A stretch of 64,000 nt of DNA from Angomonas deanei (taxonomy: Eukaryota > Euglenozoa > Kinetoplastea > Trypanosomatida > Trypanosomatidae). The stretch lies in contig LR877151.1 in NCBI GenBank assembly GCA_903995115.1, positions 496,001 through 560,000 of the forward strand, given 5' to 3'. The translations under genes were made by a program, and so were the position numbers. Under the pieces are notes generated by a model that was given only the letters and a program-made list of their open reading frames with translations, was not told the DNA's origin and made no database searches. Shown here in pieces: positions 7,809 to 17,091 of this stretch; the stretch's first letter is position 1; the number at the start of each line of letters is the position of its first letter.

Positions 7809-10661
7809 ATGTCTGCCGAATGTACCATGACGAAGGTGAGACACCTCCACTTTGGCGATATTGACAAGAAAAAGTACCGCCACTACAAAAATAACCTAGA
7901 GCCGTTCATTGTCACCGACTGGCAAGATCACTTCCCTAGTCTGATCAATTTTTCTGAAAACGATGCGGAAATACTGTGTAGTTATGTAGGCACATCGCCC
8001 GCGGAGTGTAGCACGGTGCATAACGAAAATGTGAACCGAACGCTCTACTTTTATCAAAAAGAGGGGGCCGACAATGGTTCGTTGAAACTGGCGACAAAGG
8101 GAGGGATGGACATTCTGGACGACCCCGCGATGCTGGAAAAGGAGTTGCTGGAGCTGCAGGTTTCAGCCATCAAAAATACCGTAGTGCAATCGCAAGCCCC
8201 CTCCCACCAGGCGCACCGACTGGATGACCTCTTCGGTTACGGACGAGAGGAGCCGCGTGAGTTTTCCGTCAAACAGACTTGCTGTCTCAACTACCTTCCT
8301 CTCACCCTCTCCGAGGCAAGAGAGATTCTGCTGTGTCGGGCAAAGAATGCGGATCGAGCCACCCTTCCACCGTCCCGGTGGGACCAGCTGATCTGCGACG
8401 GCGGGGCCCTCAGTATGAAGGCGCTCATCTCCTCCAACGAAGATCTGATGGACTCGCTTTGTTTGGAAAAACTATTCTTTGAAGAGAACGACAGCAGCGG
8501 CAACAACCGTGCCGACCCCCACTTTTCGTACGTTCCCCTGTCCCATCCCCTGATACTGGACGCGCACTGCTACGTTGCGTGGATAAACCTTGCCGAAAAG
8601 GGCGGGGGGACGCGCACCCACACCAACATTATGAGTTCCCACGGGTACCACCTCCTCTTGAAGGGTAAAAAGAAGTGGCGCCTGGTCCACTCGTTAGACC
8701 GCCACCTCATCACAAACCCTTCCGACGGAACGTTACCGGATTTGTTTAACATTGACCCCGTCGAGTTTCCACTGGCACGGTATGCGCGCATGTACGACTT
8801 TGTGCAGTCCGCCGGAGAAGCCGTCTTCATTCCGAGTGACGCGCTGCTCTCCGAGATATCATTAGAGCCCAGCATCTCCATTTCGATTTCCTTCATGGAC
8901 AACTCCTGTGCCGCCATGCGGGAAAAGCAGAAGCGAGATCACTCTATCATTGTCAGCAAGAGTAACCTGGAGGCCTACGATCGGCTCTCCCCACTGACAA
9001 CGGTGGATTTGATTCTATTTACCGAAAACGTCTACACACGGGTGGGAGACCAAACGCACCTCAGCAAGGAGAAGCAGCAGGATGTGTATCTCCTGCGGAG
9101 TTTAACCGAGTTTGAGCAAATTGAGTACCCCTGTAGCGAGTTGGGCGCCAGGATAGAGCTGGAGGCGCTGCAGAACTGTTTCTCGTTACTCGGGGAGGTC
9201 CTCCTCCAGAACGGCGACCCACATTACGTGATTGGTATCCCAAAAGGTTACATTGTGTCTCGCGGTGACCGACGGCTGTTGCTCTACTATAATGTGAAGC
9301 CAGAGTCGATGGAAGTCATCAAGAATGCGTTAACCACCTACCGTCGGAAACTGCGGAACTTTATCCACTGGTACGAGTGTGTGGAGGTGACGCTACCCGC
9401 GATCACACCGTTCCGTTTCACGTGTTCTCAGTTTGGCAAAATTCCCAACTATGCGCCACTTTCCGTGCTACTCGGACAAGCATGGCCGTTTGAGCGCCGG
9501 CTGCTGTGTAACGGTACCGTGTCGCTTGGTCGCATCATTCTCGATAAGGTGCACCACCCGTTAGGCTTCATTCGGCCTGGGTCCGTGTGGCACTACTCGC
9601 GTTTCTTTACGTTTGGCAGTTCATACGGGAATCACGCCACGGAAGGCGTGGCGAGTGAGAGTGAGCCGGAGCTGGACAACCCCTCTTTTAAACTCTCCTT
9701 TCTGGGTGGTAACTTGGAGGAGAATCCCGACAAGGGTTGGTGTCGAACCTTTCTCTTCTACTGTTGTCCGCTTCTTGAGCAACCGATTCTGATGCACCCC
9801 GTGATCGAAGACGCCTCTCTTATAAAAGGAGAGGAACTGATCCGCATGAGCACCAGTCCGCTCCCCAATGAGCAAAATACCATTGAGGAGAAACTGGAGC
9901 TGTGCCCCCGTATTATTGAGTTCAAGTGGGATGTGGACATGTTGGAGAAGTATGGCATGGTGGGCCTCATTCACCTCGGTGAAAAGGATCAAACCACCTC
10001 TATCGTCCGGGACACCATCGTCAACGACTCTAGCTTTGTGGACTTCTTACACTTTGTGGCGGGGCATGACTTGCAGGGAAATGTGGCGGTGGAGGAGACG
10101 GTCGAGGTAGTCATGGCCGCTGTGCTCTACTTTCTTTGCCGACCCTCCGTCGTGGGCTACGCCTGCGGTAACGCCGCCACGCGGGATGTGGATTACTCGG
10201 TGCATCTCAAGCCACTCGAAAGGAATATTCCCTCACCCACCACACCGGAGGAGGACTTAAAGACGGACGACGAAAAGTCTACCTGGGATACCGTGTGCCT
10301 GACCGCTACAGCGGCCTCTGCCTTGCTGGTGTACGAGGAGGACTCCCTCACGGCAGAGTTGGTGACACGACTGTGCAACTGGCTGTGTGATATTCAGATG
10401 GACCGCAAACATGCCACCCCCGACGATGCCGACACGTTGAAACGATTTATTAGTGAAATGAGTGAGAATGGATCGGTGGAGGAGAAGGCCGCGGTGACGG
10501 AGGTATTGCGGATTAAAAAAATAGCACGACGAACACCCCCGCGCAGCCCGGTGGAGAACACCTTTCAGCAGTGCATCGATGTCTTTCTGGCGAGGCACAA
10601 GGTGAACTCTGAAAAACTCGACATATTGGAGCAACTGTGCATTGATATGAAAACAGTATAA
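7809..10661 (+). CDS. JmjC/cupin-fold protein, probably catalytically dead
   Basis: A 950-residue protein; the frame is open upstream to 7635, but the splice signals place the start at 7809 (MSAECTMTKV). Residues of about 250-370 match the JmjC fold: GGTRTHTNIMSSHGYHLLL then KGKKKWRLV, and later AGEAVFIPSDALLSEISLE followed by SISISISF. Aligned to JMJD6/FIH-type proteins, the HxD iron motif reads HTN and the distal His position reads Leu, so two of three Fe(II) ligands appear lost. The remaining 560 residues are not recognised. They include Trp/Tyr-rich segments and an acidic patch around 815-830. The best reading is a pseudo-JmjC protein, perhaps an RNA- or protein-binding scaffold. The fold call is fairly sure; the function is unknown. 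Confidence 0.78.
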   Translation: MSAECTMTKVRHLHFGDIDKKKYRHYKNNLEPFIVTDWQDHFPSLINFSENDAEILCSYVGTSPAECSTVHNENVNRTLYFYQKEGADNGSLKLATKGGMDILDDPAMLEKELLELQVSAIKNTVVQSQAPSHQAHRLDDLFGYGREEPREFSVKQTCCLNYLPLTLSEAREILLCRAKNADRATLPPSRWDQLICDGGALSMKALISSNEDLMDSLCLEKLFFEENDSSGNNRADPHFSYVPLSHPLILDAHCYVAWINLAEKGGGTRTHTNIMSSHGYHLLLKGKKKWRLVHSLDRHLITNPSDGTLPDLFNIDPVEFPLARYARMYDFVQSAGEAVFIPSDALLSEISLEPSISISISFMDNSCAAMREKQKRDHSIIVSKSNLEAYDRLSPLTTVDLILFTENVYTRVGDQTHLSKEKQQDVYLLRSLTEFEQIEYPCSELGARIELEALQNCFSLLGEVLLQNGDPHYVIGIPKGYIVSRGDRRLLLYYNVKPESMEVIKNALTTYRRKLRNFIHWYECVEVTLPAITPFRFTCSQFGKIPNYAPLSVLLGQAWPFERRLLCNGTVSLGRIILDKVHHPLGFIRPGSVWHYSRFFTFGSSYGNHATEGVASESEPELDNPSFKLSFLGGNLEENPDKGWCRTFLFYCCPLLEQPILMHPVIEDASLIKGEELIRMSTSPLPNEQNTIEEKLELCPRIIEFKWDVDMLEKYGMVGLIHLGEKDQTTSIVRDTIVNDSSFVDFLHFVAGHDLQGNVAVEETVEVVMAAVLYFLCRPSVVGYACGNAATRDVDYSVHLKPLERNIPSPTTPEEDLKTDDEKSTWDTVCLTATAASALLVYEEDSLTAELVTRLCNWLCDIQMDRKHATPDDADTLKRFISEMSENGSVEEKAAVTEVLRIKKIARRTPPRSPVENTFQQCIDVFLARHKVNSEKLDILEQLCIDMKTV

Positions 10662-10832
10662 ATTCTTAACGCATCAAAAAGAAAAAAAAAAACGAATGTG
10701 ATTATCTTCAGTGAACAAGTGTCAAAAGATATAGAGATACGACTCTTTGCACGCTTTTCAAAACAACCTCCACTTTTTTTCCTCCTACTTCCTAAAAGTT
10801 CTAGATTTACACTCTGATCATCATTTACCTCA

Positions 10833-12062
10833 ATGCTGCGCCGCTCTTGTGTTAATTTGTTTCAACGGTCGGCTGTCGCCCTGTGTGCCGCGCCCATTCG
10901 CCCAATCACCAACTTGTCCGATGACGAGAAAATGCTGGTCGACTCCGTTCGCTCCTACTGCCTCACCCATGTTGCCCCCAAGAGTCTCGAGATGGACAAG
11001 AAAGGTGAACTAGACATGGAGGTGATTAAGGAGGCCTTCTCCGCTGGTCTTATGGGGATTGAGACCCCACCTGAACTGGAGGGTGGCGGCATGGGTTTCG
11101 TCGGTAGTGTCCTCGCCATTGAAGAGATCGCCCGCCACGACCCCGCAATGTCCGTCACTGTGGACGTGCAGAACACCCTGGTGAACAACATTTTTTTCCG
11201 CTACGCCAACGAGGCGCAGAAGAAGAACTACCTGACCAAGCTTGCTACTGAGAAGGTGGGCTGCTTCTGCCTGACCGAGTCGACCAGCGGAAGTGACGCG
11301 TTCGCTCTGAAGACCAAGGCGGAGAAGAAGGGGAACAAGTGGGTGATCAACGGCTCCAAAATGTTCATTACGAACGGTGGATTCGCGGACATCTTTCTCG
11401 TGATGGCCAACGTGGACTTTAACAAGGGGTACAAGGGCATTACGTGCTTTGTCGTGGATAAATCAGAGGGCAAAGGACCGACCGTCGTGCGGACCGAAGA
11501 TAAGCTTGGCATCCGCTCCAGCTCCACGGCGGAGCTCCTCTTCGAGGATGTGGAGGTCCCGGAGGAGAACGTCATTGGGAACGTTGGAGAGGGGTACAAG
11601 ATTGCCATTAACATTCTCAATGAGGGTCGTGTGGGGATTGGGGCTCAGATGATTGGTATTGCCCAAGGCGCCCTTGACATTGCCATGCCGTACGTCTTCC
11701 AGCGCAAGCAGTTCGGCAAGACCATCGGTGACTTTCAGGCAATGCAGATGCAATACGCGGAGGTCTTCACGAAGCTCCACGCCGCCCGTCTGATGGTGTA
11801 CAATGCCGCCCGCAAGAAGCAAAACAACGAAGACTTTATCCAGGATGCCGCCATGGCCAAGTACTTCAGCTCCCTCATTGCTGAGGAGGCGTCTAGCAAG
11901 GCGATCGAGTGGTGTGGTGGGATCGGCTTCATGAAGGACTTTGGGGTGGAGCGGTTCTACCGTGATGCAAAGATAGGCGCCATTTACGAAGGCACTTCGC
12001 TGATTCAGCTTCAAACGATAGCTAAAATCATTAAAACTAAATATTCTAATGAATCCAAGTAA
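10833..12062 (+). CDS. ACADSB: Short/branched-chain acyl-CoA dehydrogenase, mitochondrial
   Basis: A 409-residue flavoprotein that introduces the alpha-beta double bond into acyl-CoA and passes electrons to ETF. The N-terminus (MLRRSCVNLFQRSAVALCAA) is a typical mitochondrial presequence. Acyl-CoA dehydrogenase signature 1 is CLTESTSGSDAFA at about 146-158. Signature 2 spans WCGGIGFMKDFGVERFYRD at about 363-381. The catalytic base is the Glu in IYEGTSLIQLQTIAK (about 387), and that segment resembles ACADSB (2-methylbutyryl/isobutyryl-CoA, isoleucine and valine breakdown) more than SCAD or MCAD. The length is standard. Substrate class is inferred; the enzyme family is secure. Confidence 0.93.
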   Translation: MLRRSCVNLFQRSAVALCAAPIRPITNLSDDEKMLVDSVRSYCLTHVAPKSLEMDKKGELDMEVIKEAFSAGLMGIETPPELEGGGMGFVGSVLAIEEIARHDPAMSVTVDVQNTLVNNIFFRYANEAQKKNYLTKLATEKVGCFCLTESTSGSDAFALKTKAEKKGNKWVINGSKMFITNGGFADIFLVMANVDFNKGYKGITCFVVDKSEGKGPTVVRTEDKLGIRSSSTAELLFEDVEVPEENVIGNVGEGYKIAINILNEGRVGIGAQMIGIAQGALDIAMPYVFQRKQFGKTIGDFQAMQMQYAEVFTKLHAARLMVYNAARKKQNNEDFIQDAAMAKYFSSLIAEEASSKAIEWCGGIGFMKDFGVERFYRDAKIGAIYEGTSLIQLQTIAKIIKTKYSNESK

Positions 12063-12386
12063 AACGTCTCTTTTTTTTTTTTTTTTTCATTCAACGGCTT
12101 CCGAAAAGAAAAGCAAAAGGTTTTTGTTTAGTTTCGTTAAATAACGGACGTACAGCCTTTTTGGTTTCTGTTTTCTGGAATAAGCCCTTCTTTTGTTCAG
12201 CGTCATATATACATGTTCTTTTACAGTGATAGTTGGGTCCGAATAGATGGTAACAGATTAGTCTGTTTGTTGGTTAGTGCGCCTAAGGATAACTCTACTC
12301 TCGTTTTCTCTCACCCTTCACTCGAAGAAGTCTTTTTTATCTATATATTTTCCTCTTTTCCCCTATAGTAGTTTTAGAAATAGAAT
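12063..12386. other. Intergenic spacer
   Basis: An AT-rich spacer with a T17 run just after the dehydrogenase stop, and a C/T-rich tract ending in TATAGTAG shortly before the next ATG, which fits a splice acceptor. No gene or structured RNA is seen. Confidence 0.65.
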
Positions 12387-14216
12387 ATGATTATCTTTTT
12401 CAACATCAAAGACCCCAACGGAGTCGAGCGTAGAGTCAGCGCCATCTGCCCACCCTCCACCACCGGAGCGGGGGCAGCGACGCTCCTGCGAAACCGTTTG
12501 AATATTCCCAATACTGTTTCCGTCATACTTTTGTTAGAGAATGAGATTCAAATTAAGCACATGACCGCGCCGCTGACTAGTTTACGCAAGCAGCGGGGTG
12601 GCGTGAAGCAGGTGCTGCAGATGCACCTGTGGGCGGAGTTCCAAGGGGCGGAGGAAGATTTGAGTGTTATAGATTATAGTGCACTGGAGGACATCTCCGA
12701 GGAGGAGGACGAAGGGCAGGACTTGGAGGGCACCGCAAGACGGGAGTCCCCTGGGGTCATTCGCCCTAGTCCCCCAAAGGGGATCAACTCCCGCCATCAG
12801 AGCCCGCTCATGGAGGGCAACCCCGTCCCAGTAAAGATTCGCCGACCAACAGGACAGGCGAATGAGCGGGTGACGAAGCGCAATCCTAGGGAGAGCTCCA
12901 ACAGCCCAATCCACGCATCCGGTCGTCCGAGCGGCCACGAAAAGCCGCAGAGTCCACTGAACGACGGAGAACTAGAGCTGACCTCCAACGTGAGGGAGGA
13001 GCAAGTGAAGGGCCGCTATCGAACCGGCTATGCCCGTCGCGATATCCCACTCGCTGGTATTATCATGAAGGAGTACCCGAAACTGTGCAACAACGACCCT
13101 AGTCAAATTGTAGCCGCCGTCAAGGACGACGCACGCCTCAACTCCCGCACCTACAATAGGGACTTTTCTGAAAAGTCCGCGAACGATCTGAGCGATGAGG
13201 AGTACTCCAAGTACCTTTCCATCGGGGTCACCTACGCGGTAGAAACACGTGCTGGTACTGGCATTGGACAAAAGACGGCCTTTTATGGTGAAATATTGAC
13301 CCTCCGTCACAGCTGTAGACCGAACGCGACGGCCCACTACGATGTGTACACCGCGCCGTACACGGGCAGTTGCCGCTGTGCGACCTTCAACGGTCTCAAG
13401 AAGGGAGAGGAAATTACCGTTCTGTATAGGCACGCCGACTCTCAGGCATTCCTGCTGCTTTCGCGGGAGCGTCGCCAAAATCTTCTGAAGCGAAAGTACT
13501 TTTTTGACTGCGACTGTGAGCGATGCTCGATGCAAGTGAGCAATCGCAGCGACGACTTAGAGGCCAAACTAACGGGTGTCTTCTTTTCCGACTCTAGCGT
13601 TGACACCGACCCCGCGAAGCAGAAGGAACTCTCCGAGGAGATGCATGCCGACTTTAGTGCGCTGGCATTGATGGATGACTCCGGGGTGGAGATTACACTA
13701 TCTCTGCCTGGTAATGTGCCACCCATGACACGCACCAAACAGTGTAACCGCATTTTGGGATTCATTAGAAAGTACACGGGTAACGAGTCCCCCTTACGCC
13801 TACATGAGAGTCACTGGCGAGTGAACTTGGCGAGGGCGGCTTATATCCAGGAGACGGTGCGACTGTGTGCGATCAAGGGTGCCACCCCTGAGGCACGGCG
13901 CAAGGACCCCATGAGCAGGTCCATGTTTACCCCTACCAAAACGGTCTACGATTTGTGTCTCAAACAGCTCGTCGTGGAGAATAGTTATATCCCCCGTGGA
14001 CACCCGCACCGGTTGACGACGTTTGAGTCGTTTCAGTTCCTAGTGGCTATTTTACCCGGGAACATTGCGTCCTCCACTCTTAAGAATGCACTGAGCAATA
14101 CGAAAATTGACTGGAAAGGCTTGGAGGAGACCAAGTCGGCGTGGGATATTTTTAAGCGAGCCTCTCTCCCACCCAACGTGCGTAAGTCATTGTCTCGTCA
14201 AGAGGCGTCGCACTAA
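12387..14216 (+). CDS. SET-domain protein, SMYD-like
   Basis: A 609-residue protein. The SET core runs from about 210 to 390: an opening GRYRTGYARRDIPLAGIIM, the substrate-site motif RHSCRPNA (about 307-314; consensus NHSCxPN, so Asn is Arg here), GEEITVLY with the catalytic-type Tyr at about 347, and a post-SET cluster FDCDCERC at about 372-379. This order matches SMYD-type lysine methyltransferases, but there is no MYND finger. Residues 1-90 form a possible beta-grasp/ubiquitin-like region, followed by an acidic and basic linker with Pro/Ser. The C-terminal 180 residues are unassigned. It probably methylates a protein lysine; histone or non-histone substrate cannot be told. Confidence 0.85.
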   Translation: MIIFFNIKDPNGVERRVSAICPPSTTGAGAATLLRNRLNIPNTVSVILLLENEIQIKHMTAPLTSLRKQRGGVKQVLQMHLWAEFQGAEEDLSVIDYSALEDISEEEDEGQDLEGTARRESPGVIRPSPPKGINSRHQSPLMEGNPVPVKIRRPTGQANERVTKRNPRESSNSPIHASGRPSGHEKPQSPLNDGELELTSNVREEQVKGRYRTGYARRDIPLAGIIMKEYPKLCNNDPSQIVAAVKDDARLNSRTYNRDFSEKSANDLSDEEYSKYLSIGVTYAVETRAGTGIGQKTAFYGEILTLRHSCRPNATAHYDVYTAPYTGSCRCATFNGLKKGEEITVLYRHADSQAFLLLSRERRQNLLKRKYFFDCDCERCSMQVSNRSDDLEAKLTGVFFSDSSVDTDPAKQKELSEEMHADFSALALMDDSGVEITLSLPGNVPPMTRTKQCNRILGFIRKYTGNESPLRLHESHWRVNLARAAYIQETVRLCAIKGATPEARRKDPMSRSMFTPTKTVYDLCLKQLVVENSYIPRGHPHRLTTFESFQFLVAILPGNIASSTLKNALSNTKIDWKGLEETKSAWDIFKRASLPPNVRKSLSRQEASH

Positions 14217-14494
14217 TACTTGGTGTAATTTCCCCTACGTTTGAAGCCCCATCCTTTTGCCTTTGTCGTGGTTGATTGAACTGTTTTTTTTTCTTTTTAC
14301 CCCTCATTGTTCTAATAGATAAAACTTCAATTTAAAATATATACTCATTTTACACATAAACTCATTTTTGATTACTGGTGAAAGAAGCGGTTGCTCTGAA
14401 ATAGTTAGCCACTAGGAGAAACGTTTTTCTTAACTCTTGTCATCCTTCCATTTCCCTTACATTCATTTTCTTATATAGTATTCGAATCGTCTCC

Positions 14495-15403
14495 ATGACC
14501 ACACGTGACCGAACCGCCGAGTTTCTCAACTACCGCGCCAACCGTCCACGCCGCCCCGAGCGGGAGCAGCTCATAGAGGAGGAGGCAGAGATGCAGCGGG
14601 TGTACATCTCCCCGGCATGGGTGACCAAGATGGATGACGTGCGACGGGTCGAGGATAAGATCCGGGAGCAGATGGAGAACCTAGAGGGTCTCCGTAAGAA
14701 CCACCTCAAGGTGGAGTTTAGTTCGACTAGAGATGAGGGAGAGGAGGAGGCCCAGATTGACCGCGCCCAGGACGTGATTGACAGCTTATTCAAACAAAGC
14801 GAGAAGGGCATTAAGGAGCTAGATGCTGCCTACCTCAGCGATTTACCCGATGGCGGCACGGACGCCGAGCTCAGTATTCTCCGTAACGTCAAGATGTGTC
14901 TCGTCAACGAGATCAACGTCATTAGCAAAGAGTACCGAGAGTCGCAGCGCCGCTACATGACCGACGTGAAGAAGCAGCAGGCGGTGTCGCAGCGGTGGGC
15001 CGGTGGAGACCGCCAGAAGGTGATTGAGCAGCAGCTGGAGAACGACGCCCTCATGGACCAGTACCTACAAAAGGGAATGACCCAAGACCAAATTGAAACC
15101 ATCATGCTCAACCAGCAGATGGCCGACGAGCGGGTGAAGGAGTTTGAGCGTATTTACTCCTCCATCAAGTCTCTTCACGAAATGTTCAAGGATCTCAACA
15201 CGTTGGTGATTGAACAGGGCGCCCTTCTGGACCGTATTGACTACAACATGACCGTCACCCACTCCAGAGTGGAAAAGGGGAAACAAGAGCTCATCAAGGC
15301 GGCCAAGTATCAGTCGGCGGGTACGTTTAAGATTCTAGTCCTCTTTATGATTATCCTCATTATCGGTCTGATGGTGGCACTCTTTTTCAAGGTGGTGCTG
15401 TAG
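14495..15403 (+). CDS. STX16: Syntaxin-16/Tlg2-like Qa-SNARE
   Basis: A 302-residue tail-anchored SNARE. The SNARE motif lies at about 205-265, with the ionic zero-layer Gln in LVIEQGALLDRIDYN (about Gln240). It is followed by a basic/helical linker and one C-terminal membrane span (about 277-299, ILVLFMIILIIGLMVALFF). The EQGxxLDRIDYN core and the WxxGDRQKV-like region upstream resemble syntaxin 16/Tlg2, which acts in endosome-to-TGN retrograde fusion. The N-terminal region starts with MTTRDRTAEFLNYRANR, matching the Tlg2 N-peptide layout that binds the SM protein Vps45. It is the most confidently assigned traffic gene in the plus array. Confidence 0.92.
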   Translation: MTTRDRTAEFLNYRANRPRRPEREQLIEEEAEMQRVYISPAWVTKMDDVRRVEDKIREQMENLEGLRKNHLKVEFSSTRDEGEEEAQIDRAQDVIDSLFKQSEKGIKELDAAYLSDLPDGGTDAELSILRNVKMCLVNEINVISKEYRESQRRYMTDVKKQQAVSQRWAGGDRQKVIEQQLENDALMDQYLQKGMTQDQIETIMLNQQMADERVKEFERIYSSIKSLHEMFKDLNTLVIEQGALLDRIDYNMTVTHSRVEKGKQELIKAAKYQSAGTFKILVLFMIILIIGLMVALFFKVVL

Positions 15404-15647
15404 TATTTATATATATGAAGCAATTTCTCTCTCCGGTTTTTGAGTAGCGCACTGTAAGTTTGTTGTTTTTTGTGTCTTTGTTGTGATTTTATCGTTATCT
15501 ACCCTAGTAAATCCATGAAAAAAAAAAAAAAAAAAAGCTGTGGTAGTCATTAAAAAAATGAAAATGGGTGTTCCACTCCCCGTGCCTATTATGAATCTTA
15601 TTACCCCTTCCCCCAACACCCTCTTTGAATATCAGTAAACATTAACA

Positions 15648-16856
15648 ATGAACGTGGTGGCCGTCTACCGCTCCACACTCAAGAAACTGTTTATCGCCTC
15701 TTACCGACGACCTCATTTTGTTTTTGAGTTGCGGTTTATACTGTCTCGCCCGTGGGTGTGTATACCGGCGATCGATGGTGCGGAAAAACAGTCGAGTGTG
15801 TTGGGGAATCCCTTGTCGCCACTTGAAAAAATGATCGTCAACGCGGATAAGTCGCAATTTTTATCGTTAGATAGTGGGATACTGTATGAAAGTTGCAAAG
15901 ACGATCTGAAGGCGTCTTTCTCGCCGCAGGGCGGCTCTTCCACGGACATTAAAAAGCAAATCGAAGCACTTCGCTCCTTGAAGTGGATCAATAGGCGTCT
16001 GGACGACATTCTGAACAAAGAAACGGAGGAATGCTTGTCGGAAGAGATAGCGGTGAGCAAAGGTCCAACGGAGGACGATTTTATAGACGATGAACAGTTA
16101 AAAAAAAAGGATACGAAAGCGACCAAAAGAGAGCCCCATAACCCGTTCGCTATCGAATCCGGGGATACACCGGCTGTGTTTTCTGCTGGGGCCTCCGGCA
16201 TCCGTGGGGAAATGTGGGTTCGCCTACGCACCGAGGAAAACTTTCTCCTTTTTCATGAATTCGTCCGCGACTATAAGCCGGTCATGGATGTGCTTCAACA
16301 ACAAAAGGTGGACGGTATGACCGAATTTGAGGGTATCATTCACGAAAAGGTACCACGAGAGTGCTCCAACCGCAACGAGGATGTGCAAGTCACCTTGACC
16401 CTCTCCCCCTTCGAGGAAGCGCAACCGATGAGTCATCTGGAGCTCAGTCCGTTTTTCCCAGGCTGGCATAATTTCTTTAAGGTCACCTTTGAGGTGACGG
16501 CGCTGGAAAAGAGCAACAAGGTGCAAATTCTCAACACATTTTTCTGCCGTTTTGATACGATGAAATACGAAGAGCTGGAGATGACGGGTCTGATAGCTCC
16601 ATCGGACTTTATGTTTTCCATGCGGCAAATAGACCCTGATGCGTACCCGAATAACGAAGTTCCTCATTCCGACCTCAAACAACGGGTTTTGGTGGGGTCG
16701 TCCAAGCGTCGGTTTCAACTAGTGTTTATGAAGCGAAGTGAGGGAATACAAGTACTAAAAGGATTAATTTATTATAGAGTAGCGGACGACTCGGAAAAAT
16801 TGAAGGTGGCTCCGGTAAAGGTGGTGCCCTTCTCGATGTTGCGTTTGGAGTCATAA
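15648..16856 (+). CDS. Unidentified 402-residue protein
   Basis: The start at 15648 lies just after an AATATCAG/ACATTAACA leader with an upstream T/C-rich tract. Residues 1-40 are basic and aromatic, and the VYRSTLKKL stretch loosely recalls an LYR motif, which is not enough to claim that family. Residues 60-170 are charged and helical with an acidic patch. Residues 180-390 look like a globular beta-rich domain (WVRLRTEENFLLF, WHNFFKVTFEVTALE, RRFQLVFMKRSEGIQ). No membrane span follows. A mitochondrial location is possible from the N-terminus. Function unknown. Confidence 0.8.
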   Translation: MNVVAVYRSTLKKLFIASYRRPHFVFELRFILSRPWVCIPAIDGAEKQSSVLGNPLSPLEKMIVNADKSQFLSLDSGILYESCKDDLKASFSPQGGSSTDIKKQIEALRSLKWINRRLDDILNKETEECLSEEIAVSKGPTEDDFIDDEQLKKKDTKATKREPHNPFAIESGDTPAVFSAGASGIRGEMWVRLRTEENFLLFHEFVRDYKPVMDVLQQQKVDGMTEFEGIIHEKVPRECSNRNEDVQVTLTLSPFEEAQPMSHLELSPFFPGWHNFFKVTFEVTALEKSNKVQILNTFFCRFDTMKYEELEMTGLIAPSDFMFSMRQIDPDAYPNNEVPHSDLKQRVLVGSSKRRFQLVFMKRSEGIQVLKGLIYYRVADDSEKLKVAPVKVVPFSMLRLES

Positions 16857-17091
16857 AACCCAAGTCCCCATCTCGAGACGGAATAGAGTTAAAATACAAG
16901 CACATAATATCGTAATTGACCAGCATATAGTAAATGTTGTTTCGTTGTATTTCCTGAACTTCAACAGTCACCAGAACGTCGTCGTGTGTTCCTCGTTCTT
17001 CGCAAACTGCATCTTACAATCCTCTTTTTTTATTTTTTTACTTGTCGTCCAGTAGTATCTCAATAGAACGCACATTTAGAAGTAGAACAAC

